64,000 nucleotides of DNA. It comes from Chryseobacterium sp. W4I1. Its GTDB lineage: Bacteria > Bacteroidota > Bacteroidia > Flavobacteriales > Weeksellaceae. A model generated the notes under the pieces. It was not told the origin of the DNA. It was given only the letters and a program-made list of their open reading frames with translations, and did no database searches. Positions 53,976 through 63,476 of the stretch are shown piece after piece (within the stretch, counting starts at the first letter, position 1; each line of letters begins with the position of its first letter). The DNA lies in assembly GCF_030816115.1 (NCBI RefSeq), contig NZ_JAUSXQ010000001.1, positions 2,418,001 through 2,482,000 on the forward strand, in the 5' to 3' direction. Made by a program: the position numbers and the translations under genes.

Positions 53976-56900
53976 TTATCTGTGGTTTAATATTTCTTTT
54001 AAAGCGATCTCTGTAATCTGATCAACTTCCTGTGGTGTGCTCAGACTAATCAGCCTGCAAGAGGTTTGTTCAAATTCTCTCGCTAAACTTTTGAAAAGTC
54101 CAGGATAGCCTTTGTAATGACGTAAAAGACGGGTATCAGTCAGTTCCTGAATATGAGCCGGAATGTCTGAAATCAGATACACCCATTTGGCTTTATCAAG
54201 ATCCAGTTTCTTGATCTGATCTACGTGATCAATGATGCTGTGTTTTACGGTTGAGGAGAAGAGATCCAGAATTATCAGTCCGTCAAAATCTTTAAGATCT
54301 CTTTCCGTATCCACCAATTCTGCGATAGCTCCATATTTTTCAAGGGTATTTTTGATTGCCATCGTCTGCGGACTGTTGTCCTGAGTGATGGCAAAACGTT
54401 TCCCCTTTATGATTTCTGTATTCTGCTCTGTAGAAACATCGGTTGGCGTCAGGTCAAAACGGAGACGTGACAATAAATTCTGAACAGGTTCAGCATCAGT
54501 ATCGGTGTTTCCACTCATTTCGCTGATCCATAAGGCCAGTCCTTTTAATGTTTTAATAGCAGCCAGTTTTTCCATCAGATCATCCGCCTGGTCCATATCC
54601 TGACCGAAACCTATTTTGGTTTTAAGGTCTCCGATAATTTCCATTCTTTTAATAGAGTCAATGCTCAGGTCTGCTTCAAGGTCAAGATCCAATCCCAACA
54701 TTTCTTTCGGATACCCTGTTTTTTCACTGACGATATCCAGAATTATATTTTGAAGTTCTTCAAGAGAGAATGCAGATTTGCTTTCTACTTCTGCTGCCGG
54801 TGTTACTGTAGTTCCGTTTTTTTCAGGAGCTGCTGTTGGAGTTCCTGTCAATTCTGTCAACCAGGAAACCAGACCACTTAGAGTTTTTATCGATGCTAAT
54901 TTTTCCATGATCGTATCTTCATCAGCATTACCTGATGTAAGCGCCCCCAGTTCACTGCGAAGTGTTCCGATGATTTCTACCCTTTTGATAGAGTCAATAC
55001 TCAAATCAGCTTCAAGGTCCATTTCCATGCCGAGCATTTCATGAGGGTATCCTGTTTTATCGCTGACCACCTGTAGCAACAGGGTTTTAATATCTTTTAC
55101 CGGAGCCTGTTTTACCGAAACGGCAGCAGGCTTTTCTATATGGACCGGCTGTGCAGGAATCGTCACCAAACGATCGTTCACAGGTGCTTGTACCGGCGCA
55201 GCATAAACAGGTGCAGGGCTGACTTGTGGATTCTGTCCCAGGAAGGAAAGCATCACATCACGCTGTGCCTGAATCAGCTGTTTCATGGTATTTAAATATT
55301 CCTGAAGCATACGTTCAGCGGCAGGCTGAGATTCGGCTACAGGGGCTCGTTGGTTATTCGTAAAATTGTTCATGGGAATAGGATTTAATATCGGTAATGC
55401 ACCGTTAGCCGGCAGATTACCTGTGGTTGGATGCGCCATTTGTCCGTTCACACGCCAGATGGCTGGATTTTTCTTATACAGTTCAGGCTGGTCAATTTGA
55501 ATCAATCTGGCATTACGGCCATCGAAAAGTTTTTCAATGCTGAAGCTTCGGCCAGTTCCCAGATATTGTGCTAGCATGGAAAGAAGATGGCTCAGTTTAT
55601 TTCGGTTGCTGTCTTCTACATACAGGACCAGCTGATCTTTTTCTAAGCAGGATTTAGTCAGTCCGGAAAGGACTTTTCCAGGTCCTACTTCGATGAATAT
55701 TCTGGCTCCGTCTTCATACATCGCCTGAAGTTCTTCTACAAATCTCACGGGCTGTACCAAATGATCCGTCAGTCTTTCCTTGATTTCTGAAGGCGTTGCA
55801 GGATAGGTTTCAGCTGTTGTATTCGACCAAACCGGGATCTGCATTTCCTGGAACGGAACCTCTTTCAAGACTTCATTATATAAGCCTTTGGACTTAGCCA
55901 ATAACGGGCTGTGGAATGCACACGCAACTTCTAATTTCTTTGCAGAGATACGTTCCTGTTTAAGGATCTCCATTAATTTATTGATAGCCGGCATACTTCC
56001 TGCCACTACACATTGGGTCGGGGCATTATAATTAACCGGATAACAACCTTCTGTTTTGTCTAGTACCGGGTGCAACTGTTCTCTTGTTGCGCTTACCGCA
56101 ATCATAGTTCCCGGATCACCGCCTTCTACTGAATCTAAAATGGCGTGAGCTCTTTGAATACTCAAATCAACCAGTTTTTCTTCTTCAAAAACACCGGCAA
56201 AACATAAAGCCGGTAATTCACCATAGCTGTGGCCTGCCACCATATCCGGAACGATGTCCAGTGATTTCAGGAATTTAGCCAAAGCCAGGTCAACAATTCC
56301 TAAGATAGGTTGGGCCAGGCGGGTATCTTTAATGGTTTCTTTCTGTTGTTTTAAAGCAGCTTCATCAAACGTTGTTGAAGGGAAAACTACTTTCTCCAGT
56401 TCAGGATATCCTTCGATCAGGTTACGCATGGCCGGAAAAGCTACGAACAGATCGCGGGCCATATTGATTCTCTGACTGCCCTGTCCCGGGAACAGGAAGG
56501 CTACTTTACCATCACGTTTATTCACCGTGAAAGTATCTTTACTTTCAATGCCGGATAATGCCAGTTCGATGTTCATCATCAAATGTTCGGCAGTGTCAGC
56601 AACGATGGTTAACTGAATTGGTTTTTCTGAACCTACTGCTAAGCTGTAAGCCATATCTTTTAAAGGAATATCACCATTAACCTCTAATAAAGATTTGATC
56701 TGTGACAATGGAATTTTCGCATCCTCATACGTATCCCCACGGAATACAAACAATTCTGACGGCCACGATTGCAATACAGCAGAATCATCTTCCTTCGGAT
56801 GGTTGGCAATAACCGTATGGAAATTGGTTCCCCCGAATCCGAAAGCACTGATTCCGGCATAACGGTTTTTCTCGCCCCACAATCCACTTTCTGCATAAAA

Positions 56901-59900
56901 AGCAAAAGGACTGGTTTGGGCATTATAATAAGCATTAGGCTGCTGTAAGTGAAGTGTCGGTGGTTTTACGCCATGATATACTGCCAGTGAAGCTTTGATC
57001 AGTCCGGCTAACCCTGCGGCACATTTGGTATGCCCGATCTGCGTTTTTACGGAACCTAAGTGAGTCTGTCCTGGTATCGCTCCTGAGCGGCTGAATAAAT
57101 TCGTCAGTGCACTCAGTTCGGTTTTATCTCCCACTACAGTTCCGGTTCCGTGAGCTTCCACTAAACCAACTGATGCAGGACTGATACCCGCCTGAGCGTA
57201 TGCACGCTCCAATGCGCGTACCTGTCCTATTTTTCTAGGTGCTGTAAGACCCAGTGCCTTTCCGTCACTTGATCCTCCCACTCCTTTAATGACAGAATAA
57301 ATACGGTCACCATCACGAACTGCATCTTCATATCTTTTTAAGACAAGGATTGCCACACCTTCTCCAAGGGCAATACCATCGGCTTCTCCGTCAAATGTTG
57401 CACATCTTCCTTTTCTCGAAAGGGCGTGCGTGCTGGAAAACATCAGGTAATCATTGATTCCGTTATGTAAATCCGCTCCTCCGGCAAGAACCATATCGGA
57501 TTTTCCTAATATCAGTTCCTGACAGGCCAGATCGATAGCTGCTAAAGAAGAAGCACACGCCGCATCTACGGTGAAATTTCTTCCGCCAAGATCCAGACGG
57601 TTTGTAATCCTACCTGCGATCACATTCGCCAAAATACCCGGGAATGAATCTTCCGTCGTATGTGGAAATGCCTGTTTTACTTCTTCATGAAGTTCTCCGA
57701 AAACCTGTTTATAGTATCCTCTGAAACTATAGCTGTTGGCCAGATCATTACCGCCTTCAGCTCCTATAATAACAGAAATATTTTCTCTGTTGATGTGTTT
57801 TTCTCCATAGCCTGCATCTTCCATCGCACGCTTGGCAACCAATAAAGTCAACAGTTGTGTTGGTTCAATGGCAGCAAGAGATTGAGGAGGAATTCCGAAG
57901 GCCAATGGATCGAAATCAATTTTTGGAATAAACCCGCCCCACTTGGAGTGAGATACATCCGGCCCGTCTGAATCCGGATGGTAGTAGAGTTCTTTGTTCC
58001 AGCGCTCATCAGGAACTTCTGTGACACTGTCTCGTCCCAAAATGATATTTCGCCAGTATTCTTCAAGGTTTTTAGCGCCCGGGAAAATACATTCCATCCC
58101 GACAATCGCTACATCCAGAGGTTTTTCTGTGGATACCGGCAGTTCCGGTAAAGCCGCCTCTTCAATATATTTATAGTTATCAATACTTACGTTCTGATGA
58201 AGGGATGCAAGGGAAATCACGCGGTTTTGCATCGTAGCCACCTGACCGATCATGTACATTCCAAGATCCAGCTGCTCGTTTTTAGGAACATTAACCAACT
58301 TGTCTCCCTGACGATCGATTCCTTTTGCGGCAATCCTAAGTCGGCCCACATTGAGTTTTTCAAGCTGCTCCCAAACTTCTTTTTTATCCATTCCGGCGGC
58401 CAGAAGTTTGATCTTCTCAGTACTGAAATGTTTAGCAAAAGCTGTATTTAAACAACGTGTCTCGTGTCCCGGTGCCGTTTCCAGTAAGACCGTGTCTTTT
58501 GCCTGCATCGCCTGTACCTGGAATTCTTCCTGAATAGCTCCGGTACGTACAGCTTCTTCCGTATATAAATAAGCAGTTCCGATCAATACGCCAACTTTTA
58601 CGCCTCTGGCTGCTAAAGGAGCCGCCATGATAGAAACAAATGCTGTTGAAAATGCATTGTGAATTCCCCCTGCAAAAAATACGCTGATATTTTCAGGATG
58701 TTCTTCTTTTAAAATACGTTCAATTTGTTTTTCCCAAAGCACCATGCTTGAAAGCGGGCCCACGTGACCGCCGCACTCACGGCCTTCAAAGATGAAATTG
58801 GTAGCGCCTTCTTTTAGGAAAATATCTAGTAATGCAGGAGAAGGAACGTGAAGGAAGGTTGTAATTCCCGCTTTTTCAAATACCTTAGCCTGTGCAGGTC
58901 TTCCTCCGGCAATAAGGACTACGGAAGGCTTTGCTTCCAATATATAGGAGGTCTGTTCTTCTCTCAATTCCTGAGGGGCAAATCCAAGAATACCTACGCC
59001 CCATGTTTTTTCACCTGCCAGTTTTTTCGTTTCCATCACCAAAGCTTTGGCCTGTTCACCTTTTAATAATGACAAAGCAACAAAAGGCAAAGCTCCTGCA
59101 TCCGCTACTGCATTAGCAAACAACGGAACATCACTGACACGGGTCATTGGTCCCTGTGCGATAGGATAACGTAATCCCAGTTTCTGGGCCATTATATTAT
59201 TTTCACTGATCACCTCAAGTGCTTTAGCCTGCTTCAGGTGACCATACATAGCTTCCTTGAACCCGAAAACCATTTTTTTTAGGCTTTTGAAATCTTCATA
59301 CAGATCTACCGCCAATGAAATATCCTGACCCATAGGAATATAGCTCTTGCTTGGGTCAAGATCAGTAAAATATTGTCTCAGCTCTTCGGCCGTGACATTT
59401 TCAGGTAATGCAGGTGAGTTCGGTCTCACCAGCACCCGATGGTTGGCTATAATTTTAGTTTCTGCACCATTGAGTTTTGAGGACAGGTCTTTGATTTCCT
59501 GAGGAACGGAACTCTCCGGGAACAGCGCCAATTGACTGTCGAGTACAATTCCGGCAGCTCCTAATGATTTTACTGCGGCAGCTGTGTGCAGTCCTATTCC
59601 TCCCTGTACCCAAACAGGGATGGTCTGAATTTCTTTAGTGACACGCTGAAACAGTACAAAAGTTGACTCATAGCCTACCAGGCCTCCTGCCTCATTTCCT
59701 TTTATAATAATCCCTTCTGCACCCGACTGTTCGGCCAGCCTGGCTTCATCTAAACTGGTTACCTGATAGATAACAGGCAGATCCGGTACAATATTCATTG
59801 AAACTCCGGACGGAAGGATCGCAAATCGTACTTTTTTCGGGATCTGCAGGGATATAAATTTGTCGTTCGGTAGATAGATACCATAAGAAGGTACATCGGT

Positions 59901-60089
59901 CTGATCAAGTTGATTCAGTGCTTCCTGAGCGGCCGCCGCATTATGGCCTAAGCTTAAGATGGGAAATGCACCCGCCTGGTGCAATTTAGGCATAAGACTG
60001 ACATCCGGCTTTTCAAAAGGCGTTAATCCAAGAATGGTTAAGTTTTTCATTGCATTTATGGTATTGAGGTGATAATTGGGAAACTTCAT
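53976..60089 (-). CDS. PUFA-synthase-like polyketide synthase: ER-ER-KS-AT-ACP-ACP-KR(part)
   Basis: A 2037-aa megasynthase. Residues about 13-235 and 295-600 are two nitronate-monooxygenase/PfaD-type FMN barrels (enoylreductase), the second with LRYPIAQGPMTRVSD and FEGRECGGHVG. The ketosynthase (about 657-1085) has DAACASS (Cys845), EAHGTGT and QIGHTKCAAG. The acyltransferase (about 1195-1500) has GHSYGE (Ser1288) and FHSPLL. A Pro/Gln-rich linker follows, then two ACPs with DLEADLSIDSIKR (Ser1700 and Ser1812), typical of PUFA synthases. The end is the structural half of a KR (GYPGLFKSLAREFEQ); the catalytic half follows in another frame. With the next gene it supplies every step of full beta-carbon processing. 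Confidence 0.88.
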   Translation of the reverse strand: MKFPNYHLNTINAMKNLTILGLTPFEKPDVSLMPKLHQAGAFPILSLGHNAAAAQEALNQLDQTDVPSYGIYLPNDKFISLQIPKKVRFAILPSGVSMNIVPDLPVIYQVTSLDEARLAEQSGAEGIIIKGNEAGGLVGYESTFVLFQRVTKEIQTIPVWVQGGIGLHTAAAVKSLGAAGIVLDSQLALFPESSVPQEIKDLSSKLNGAETKIIANHRVLVRPNSPALPENVTAEELRQYFTDLDPSKSYIPMGQDISLAVDLYEDFKSLKKMVFGFKEAMYGHLKQAKALEVISENNIMAQKLGLRYPIAQGPMTRVSDVPLFANAVADAGALPFVALSLLKGEQAKALVMETKKLAGEKTWGVGILGFAPQELREEQTSYILEAKPSVVLIAGGRPAQAKVFEKAGITTFLHVPSPALLDIFLKEGATNFIFEGRECGGHVGPLSSMVLWEKQIERILKEEHPENISVFFAGGIHNAFSTAFVSIMAAPLAARGVKVGVLIGTAYLYTEEAVRTGAIQEEFQVQAMQAKDTVLLETAPGHETRCLNTAFAKHFSTEKIKLLAAGMDKKEVWEQLEKLNVGRLRIAAKGIDRQGDKLVNVPKNEQLDLGMYMIGQVATMQNRVISLASLHQNVSIDNYKYIEEAALPELPVSTEKPLDVAIVGMECIFPGAKNLEEYWRNIILGRDSVTEVPDERWNKELYYHPDSDGPDVSHSKWGGFIPKIDFDPLAFGIPPQSLAAIEPTQLLTLLVAKRAMEDAGYGEKHINRENISVIIGAEGGNDLANSYSFRGYYKQVFGELHEEVKQAFPHTTEDSFPGILANVIAGRITNRLDLGGRNFTVDAACASSLAAIDLACQELILGKSDMVLAGGADLHNGINDYLMFSSTHALSRKGRCATFDGEADGIALGEGVAILVLKRYEDAVRDGDRIYSVIKGVGGSSDGKALGLTAPRKIGQVRALERAYAQAGISPASVGLVEAHGTGTVVGDKTELSALTNLFSRSGAIPGQTHLGSVKTQIGHTKCAAGLAGLIKASLAVYHGVKPPTLHLQQPNAYYNAQTSPFAFYAESGLWGEKNRYAGISAFGFGGTNFHTVIANHPKEDDSAVLQSWPSELFVFRGDTYEDAKIPLSQIKSLLEVNGDIPLKDMAYSLAVGSEKPIQLTIVADTAEHLMMNIELALSGIESKDTFTVNKRDGKVAFLFPGQGSQRINMARDLFVAFPAMRNLIEGYPELEKVVFPSTTFDEAALKQQKETIKDTRLAQPILGIVDLALAKFLKSLDIVPDMVAGHSYGELPALCFAGVFEEEKLVDLSIQRAHAILDSVEGGDPGTMIAVSATREQLHPVLDKTEGCYPVNYNAPTQCVVAGSMPAINKLMEILKQERISAKKLEVACAFHSPLLAKSKGLYNEVLKEVPFQEMQIPVWSNTTAETYPATPSEIKERLTDHLVQPVRFVEELQAMYEDGARIFIEVGPGKVLSGLTKSCLEKDQLVLYVEDSNRNKLSHLLSMLAQYLGTGRSFSIEKLFDGRNARLIQIDQPELYKKNPAIWRVNGQMAHPTTGNLPANGALPILNPIPMNNFTNNQRAPVAESQPAAERMLQEYLNTMKQLIQAQRDVMLSFLGQNPQVSPAPVYAAPVQAPVNDRLVTIPAQPVHIEKPAAVSVKQAPVKDIKTLLLQVVSDKTGYPHEMLGMEMDLEADLSIDSIKRVEIIGTLRSELGALTSGNADEDTIMEKLASIKTLSGLVSWLTELTGTPTAAPEKNGTTVTPAAEVESKSAFSLEELQNIILDIVSEKTGYPKEMLGLDLDLEADLSIDSIKRMEIIGDLKTKIGFGQDMDQADDLMEKLAAIKTLKGLALWISEMSGNTDTDAEPVQNLLSRLRFDLTPTDVSTEQNTEIIKGKRFAITQDNSPQTMAIKNTLEKYGAIAELVDTERDLKDFDGLIILDLFSSTVKHSIIDHVDQIKKLDLDKAKWVYLISDIPAHIQELTDTRLLRHYKGYPGLFKSLAREFEQTSCRLISLSTPQEVDQITEIALKEILNHR

Positions 60090-60319
60090 AATTAAAGCTC
60101 ACCCTTTCGGGATAAGAGCATTATTATTACGACGGAATAAAAGTAATAAATTTATACTAAATTTTTAATCATAAATAAAATTTAATAACAAATTATTAAT
60201 AATAAATTATTATAAATTTAAATATCATTAAAAAAAGTAGTTTATGTTTTTATTGTCAGAAATACAACGGTACAGTCTATACTATTCAATTATAAAGATT
60301 TATAACTAATAATATAAGT

Positions 60320-60351
60320 CAAATATAGAAATAAAAAATAAAATAAATCAA
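60320..60351 (-). promoter_or_regulatory. candidate promoter of the PKS operon
   Basis: On the minus strand TATATTTG (complement of 60320-60327) fits TAnnTTTG, with a TTG (complement of 60349-60351) 21 bp upstream. Transcription would start near 60313, leaving a leader of about 220 nt. Confidence 0.4.
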
Positions 60352-60483
60352 AAATAAGAGAATTATTTTTCCAATATTACAAAAATATAATACGCCTACA
60401 AAAGTGTATGAATTCTGGAAAAACTGAGCTTGATGATTTGTTAAAAAAAATCATAAAATTCAGGAGTTTGAAAAAACAATGAC

Positions 60484-60515
60484 AAAAAAATAACGTTACC
60501 GGGAAGCAACGTTAT
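60484..60515 (-). terminator. intrinsic terminator after the 60636 gene
   Basis: ATAACGTT (60490-60497) pairs with AACGTTAT (60508-60515); on the minus strand the stem is followed by a T run. It lies about 120 bp after the stop at 60636. Confidence 0.7.
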
Positions 60516-60635
60516 GAGAATAAGAAGATTATAAAACCTCTTTTATTGTTCGATTGGGAAAATTATCCCATTTCTTGAGAGGGATTTTAATGACTAAAAC
60601 AGGATTATGTTCATTTTAAGTTGTTTTGACAATGA

Positions 60636-61244
60636 TCAGTAAAATTGCTTTACGATATCAATAATTTCAGTTTCAGGATCCATAAAGAGATACATATTTC
60701 CCTCATCATGGAAAAAATCACTTTTTTTTATTTCAATCTGTCCTAAAAAGAACAGAGGTTGATTGTTTTTAACAGGCCATTCCGGATTCTGTAACCACTT
60801 GGGTGGTTTAGTCTGGTATTTAAAAAGTTCCCTATAGCGCTGTTTTATGTATTGTTTCTGTTCAGATTTTGAAAGTGTTTTGTCTTTTGGCAGAATATGC
60901 TGCTCAATAAATCCTGCATCAGCGTCTATATATTTGGGGCTGGTATTCAAAATGAATTCATACTCATCAGACTTTTGTGGGGAAGCTGTGATCTCTACTC
61001 CAATTTTGCTTAAAAACAGTTGAACCGTTCCGTGAGCGTTGAGCCTTCCTTCAGCATTTTTATAATCCTGCTCAACCAGATAAAAGTAAGCAGTGGTGTT
61101 TTGTAAATAAGTTCCCTGCCAATCTATTGCCGGATCTGAAAGCTGTTTTTCCAAATCCTGATTGTTATAAAGCTGCTGCTCAAAATCCTGATCGGAAAGC
61201 TTACCTTCCACGAAATCTTTTAAAATCTGTATTTCATCTGCCAT
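60636..61244 (-). CDS. protein of unknown function (YwqG/DUF1963-like C-terminus?)
   Basis: A 202-aa cytosolic-looking protein without signal peptide or membrane segment. The start MADEIQILKDFVEGKLSDQD is helical and acidic, as in many SMI1/immunity-type proteins. The C-terminal half has PKWLQNPEWPVKNNQPLFFL then MYLFMDPETEIIDI, which resembles the end of YwqG-like DUF1963 proteins. It has a strong terminator downstream. The resemblance is weak. A toxin-immunity role is possible but not shown. Confidence 0.55.
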   Translation of the reverse strand: MADEIQILKDFVEGKLSDQDFEQQLYNNQDLEKQLSDPAIDWQGTYLQNTTAYFYLVEQDYKNAEGRLNAHGTVQLFLSKIGVEITASPQKSDEYEFILNTSPKYIDADAGFIEQHILPKDKTLSKSEQKQYIKQRYRELFKYQTKPPKWLQNPEWPVKNNQPLFFLGQIEIKKSDFFHDEGNMYLFMDPETEIIDIVKQFY

Positions 61245-61318
61245 CTGTCAGTATTTTTTTCCGTCATAGAAGACGAATGACCAAATTTAAGTCAAAAAAA
61301 TTACACCAGAACGGTAAA

Positions 61319-61390
61319 AGAATCTGCATGATCTGCAAAATTGGTGAGACCTATTTTAAGCTCGCAGATTTTGCTGATCAGGCAGAGGTT
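61319..61390. repeat. imperfect inverted repeat
   Basis: ATCTGCATGATCTGCAAAAT (from 61322) is matched imperfectly in reverse complement by CTCGCAGATTTTGCTGATCA (about 61359-61378). Similar 'CGCAGATTTTGC' palindromes are frequent in flavobacterial spacers, as far as I recall. It follows the start of the unknown gene and precedes a receptor remnant. Confidence 0.4.
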
Positions 61391-61483
61391 TATATTGTAT
61401 TTAAAGCATTATCAGGTTGTTTGGATCAATCCCTGTTCCCGCTTTTGGCTTGCCGTACCGCCTGATTGTCTTTTTGATTAAAT

Positions 61484-61675
61484 CTAATAAACCAGCGTTA
61501 ACCGATACCGCGCGGCATTAGGAATATTGGTCTGGCTGATTTCATAATCTGTTCCTACGGTTCTGCTGTTTGACTTTCGTATTCCAAAAAGGTTACTGAC
61601 ATCGAACATCAGGGTTGCTTTATCTTTTAAAAACGTTTTGCTGAGTCCCTGAATTTTACAACGAAGGCGACTTCT
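61484..61675 (-). pseudogene. 3' remnant of a TonB-dependent receptor
   Basis: On the minus strand the frame just after the glutaminase stop reads KIQGLSKTFLKDKATLMFDV then SNLFGIRKSNSRTVGTDYEI and ends ...NIPNAARYRLTLVY and TAG (61484-61486). Barrel C-terminal segments of Bacteroidota outer-membrane receptors look exactly like this. It has no start or upstream part; about 60 codons are left. It lies in the same frame as glutaminase and directly behind it, so a deletion or insertion joined the two. Confidence 0.7.
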
Positions 61676-62689
61676 TTAAAATAAACTCAGGTCGTACTGT
61701 TTCACAAGATCTAAAATCATATGATAGCCCGCTGCAGAATTTCCATGCTGATCTAACGCAGGGCTGAAAACACCGATCCCCATTTTTCCGGGAACACTTA
61801 CGGTAATTCCGCCTCCAACTCCGGACTTGCTCGGCAATCCTACTGTTCGTGAATACTCTCCACTGAACTCATACATTCCGGCAGTCAGCATCTGGGATTC
61901 TACCAGCTTTGCCATTTCTGCATTTTTGTATGCTGAATCTCCATCGAACCGAACGCATTGATTGGCAAAGAAATAACCTATTTTAGCCAAATCTTCCGCC
62001 GTCAGCTCAATAGAGCACTGTTTGAAATAATTATCCAGCTGGTCTTCATTTCCGGAAATCAGTCCGTTGTTTTTCATCAGGTAAAACATACCACGGTTAC
62101 GGTGTCCGGTAGATTTTTCAGATTGATAAACGGATGTATTATAATCAATTGTCTGATTTTTGGTGATGTATCGCACCATATCCAAAATTTTCAGAAATGG
62201 TTTTTCGCCTTCTCCTGAAATTAAGGAAGTGGTAAGAATGGCTCCGGCATTCATCATCGGGTTCAATGGCTTTCCTGTGGTTTCAAGATTTGAAAAATAA
62301 TTGAACGGTTTATCGGTTCCGAAATAGCCCATTTTATCAAAGATATTGGCTTCGCCTTTTTCACTCACAGCGATCATCAATGCAATGATTTTGGAGATAC
62401 TCTGCATGGTAAATTTCTTATGAACATCCCCGACATTAAATATTTTCCCATTTTTTTCTACTACCGAAAAGGCAATGGCTCTGGCATCTATCTTTCCCAG
62501 CTCGGGAATATAATCTGCTACTTTACCCTGAGTATAATAGGTTCTGTTTTTTTCCAGAATACTGCTTAATGATTTTTCCGAAATGGTTGTAATATCTGCT
62601 GTTTTCTGAGCGTAAATTACTGTGTTTAAAGTAAGAAAAGCTGCAATACATATTCCTTTTGCAGAAAATAAAAAGCTGTTTTTGTTCAT
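61676..62689 (-). CDS. glsA: glutaminase A with signal peptide
   Basis: A 337-aa glutaminase. Family motifs: FTMQSISK (nucleophile Ser97 with Lys100), NPMMNAGAI, and the C-terminal LPSKSGVGGGITVSVPG. It hydrolyses glutamine to glutamate and ammonia. The N-terminus (ICIAAFLTLNTVIYAQ) is a signal peptide, so it is periplasmic or secreted, unlike the cytosolic E. coli enzymes. The start is ATG 62689, because a good promoter lies between it and the upstream ATG at 62734. It is not in an operon; a receptor remnant follows it. All active-site motifs look intact. Confidence 0.87.
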   Translation of the reverse strand: MNKNSFLFSAKGICIAAFLTLNTVIYAQKTADITTISEKSLSSILEKNRTYYTQGKVADYIPELGKIDARAIAFSVVEKNGKIFNVGDVHKKFTMQSISKIIALMIAVSEKGEANIFDKMGYFGTDKPFNYFSNLETTGKPLNPMMNAGAILTTSLISGEGEKPFLKILDMVRYITKNQTIDYNTSVYQSEKSTGHRNRGMFYLMKNNGLISGNEDQLDNYFKQCSIELTAEDLAKIGYFFANQCVRFDGDSAYKNAEMAKLVESQMLTAGMYEFSGEYSRTVGLPSKSGVGGGITVSVPGKMGIGVFSPALDQHGNSAAGYHMILDLVKQYDLSLF

Positions 62690-62731
62690 AAAGGTATTTT
62701 TGGCCAATATTTTATCATCAGCCCTGAAAAA

Positions 62732-62764
62732 CAAAGATAAAGTATTTCATGCTTTGCCAGCAAA
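62732..62764 (-). promoter_or_regulatory. promoter of the glutaminase gene
   Basis: Minus-strand TATCTTTG (complement of 62732-62739) fits TAnnTTTG, with TTTG at -33 (complement of 62761-62764) 21 bp upstream. Transcription would start near 62725, 36 nt before ATG 62689, which decides the start of glsA. Confidence 0.6.
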
Positions 62765-62934
62765 TATCAAAAAATCCAAGTACTGGTAATGATTTCGACA
62801 AGATTAAGTATTTCTACCCAAAATTATAATTGGTCATTTGTACTCTAATACAGATCCGGTCTTCTTTGTTACTTTGAAATACGGATTTACTCAGAAATCC
62901 ATTATCAGAAACTAATCAACCAAAATTATTCATC

Positions 62935-63345
62935 ATGGAAACAGCAAATGTAAACGTAAATTCATCCGGTCAGCTTCAATTAGGGAACGGAGCTCAATTC
63001 TGGGTGTATCTTTCACCTCAGAATAATACCGCCAAAATGATCTCAACATGGCGTGTGACATTTTCACAAGGCAACTGGAGCGAATCGATTTCGAGCGAGA
63101 ATCCTACGAAACAGATCCAAACTCCTAACCTTTCAGGAATTTTTGACATTAAAGTGGAGCTTCTAAGCGGTTCAACCGGTACTTGGCGCCAGATTCCACC
63201 TCAGCAGGGAAGCCATAACGAAATTGGCTGTAATTCCAACTGTGCCTCTATGGTAGGGATCGTTGCCGACAGTACGAATCCGTTTCCAGGTGCTATTAAT
63301 GCTCATTTTTGGACAACGTGGGACGCTATGTGTAAAGCGCATTAA
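62935..63345 (+). CDS. small protein of unknown function
   Basis: A 136-aa protein with no signal peptide. The first half is beta-rich (SSGQLQLGNGAQFWVYLSPQ; ISTWRVTFSQGNWSESISSE) and the second contains four cysteines in CNSNCAS and near the end. The sequence FDIKVELLSGSTGTWRQIPP suggests a beta-sandwich. Nothing in it suggests an enzyme. It may be an exported structural or fibre protein lacking a recognisable signal, but I do not recognise the family. A hairpin follows at 63477. Confidence 0.6.
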   Translation: METANVNVNSSGQLQLGNGAQFWVYLSPQNNTAKMISTWRVTFSQGNWSESISSENPTKQIQTPNLSGIFDIKVELLSGSTGTWRQIPPQQGSHNEIGCNSNCASMVGIVADSTNPFPGAINAHFWTTWDAMCKAH

Positions 63346-63476
63346 ATGCAGGGGCGGATGGGCTGGAAGTTAATAGTGGAATTGTATTCGTTTTTTTAAA
63401 TTTCAATCCCTTTCCTCAGTTTTAAGCTTACCTAGCTCATTATCAGAGTCTTATTCTGAATTAAATTAAAATAATT

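Larger units (their letters stand above)
60090..60635. other. A/T-rich promoter region of the PKS operon
   Basis: Very A/T-rich, no gene seen. It holds the operon promoter candidate at 60320-60351 and a terminator for the upstream gene at 60484-60515. Confidence 0.5.

Noticed and set aside
48796..60089. Enediyne polyketide synthase
   Set aside because: KS-AT-DH-PPTase order is partly reminiscent, but the two DLEADLSIDSIKR carriers, ER barrels and tailoring genes fit a PUFA/glycolipid-type synthase better.
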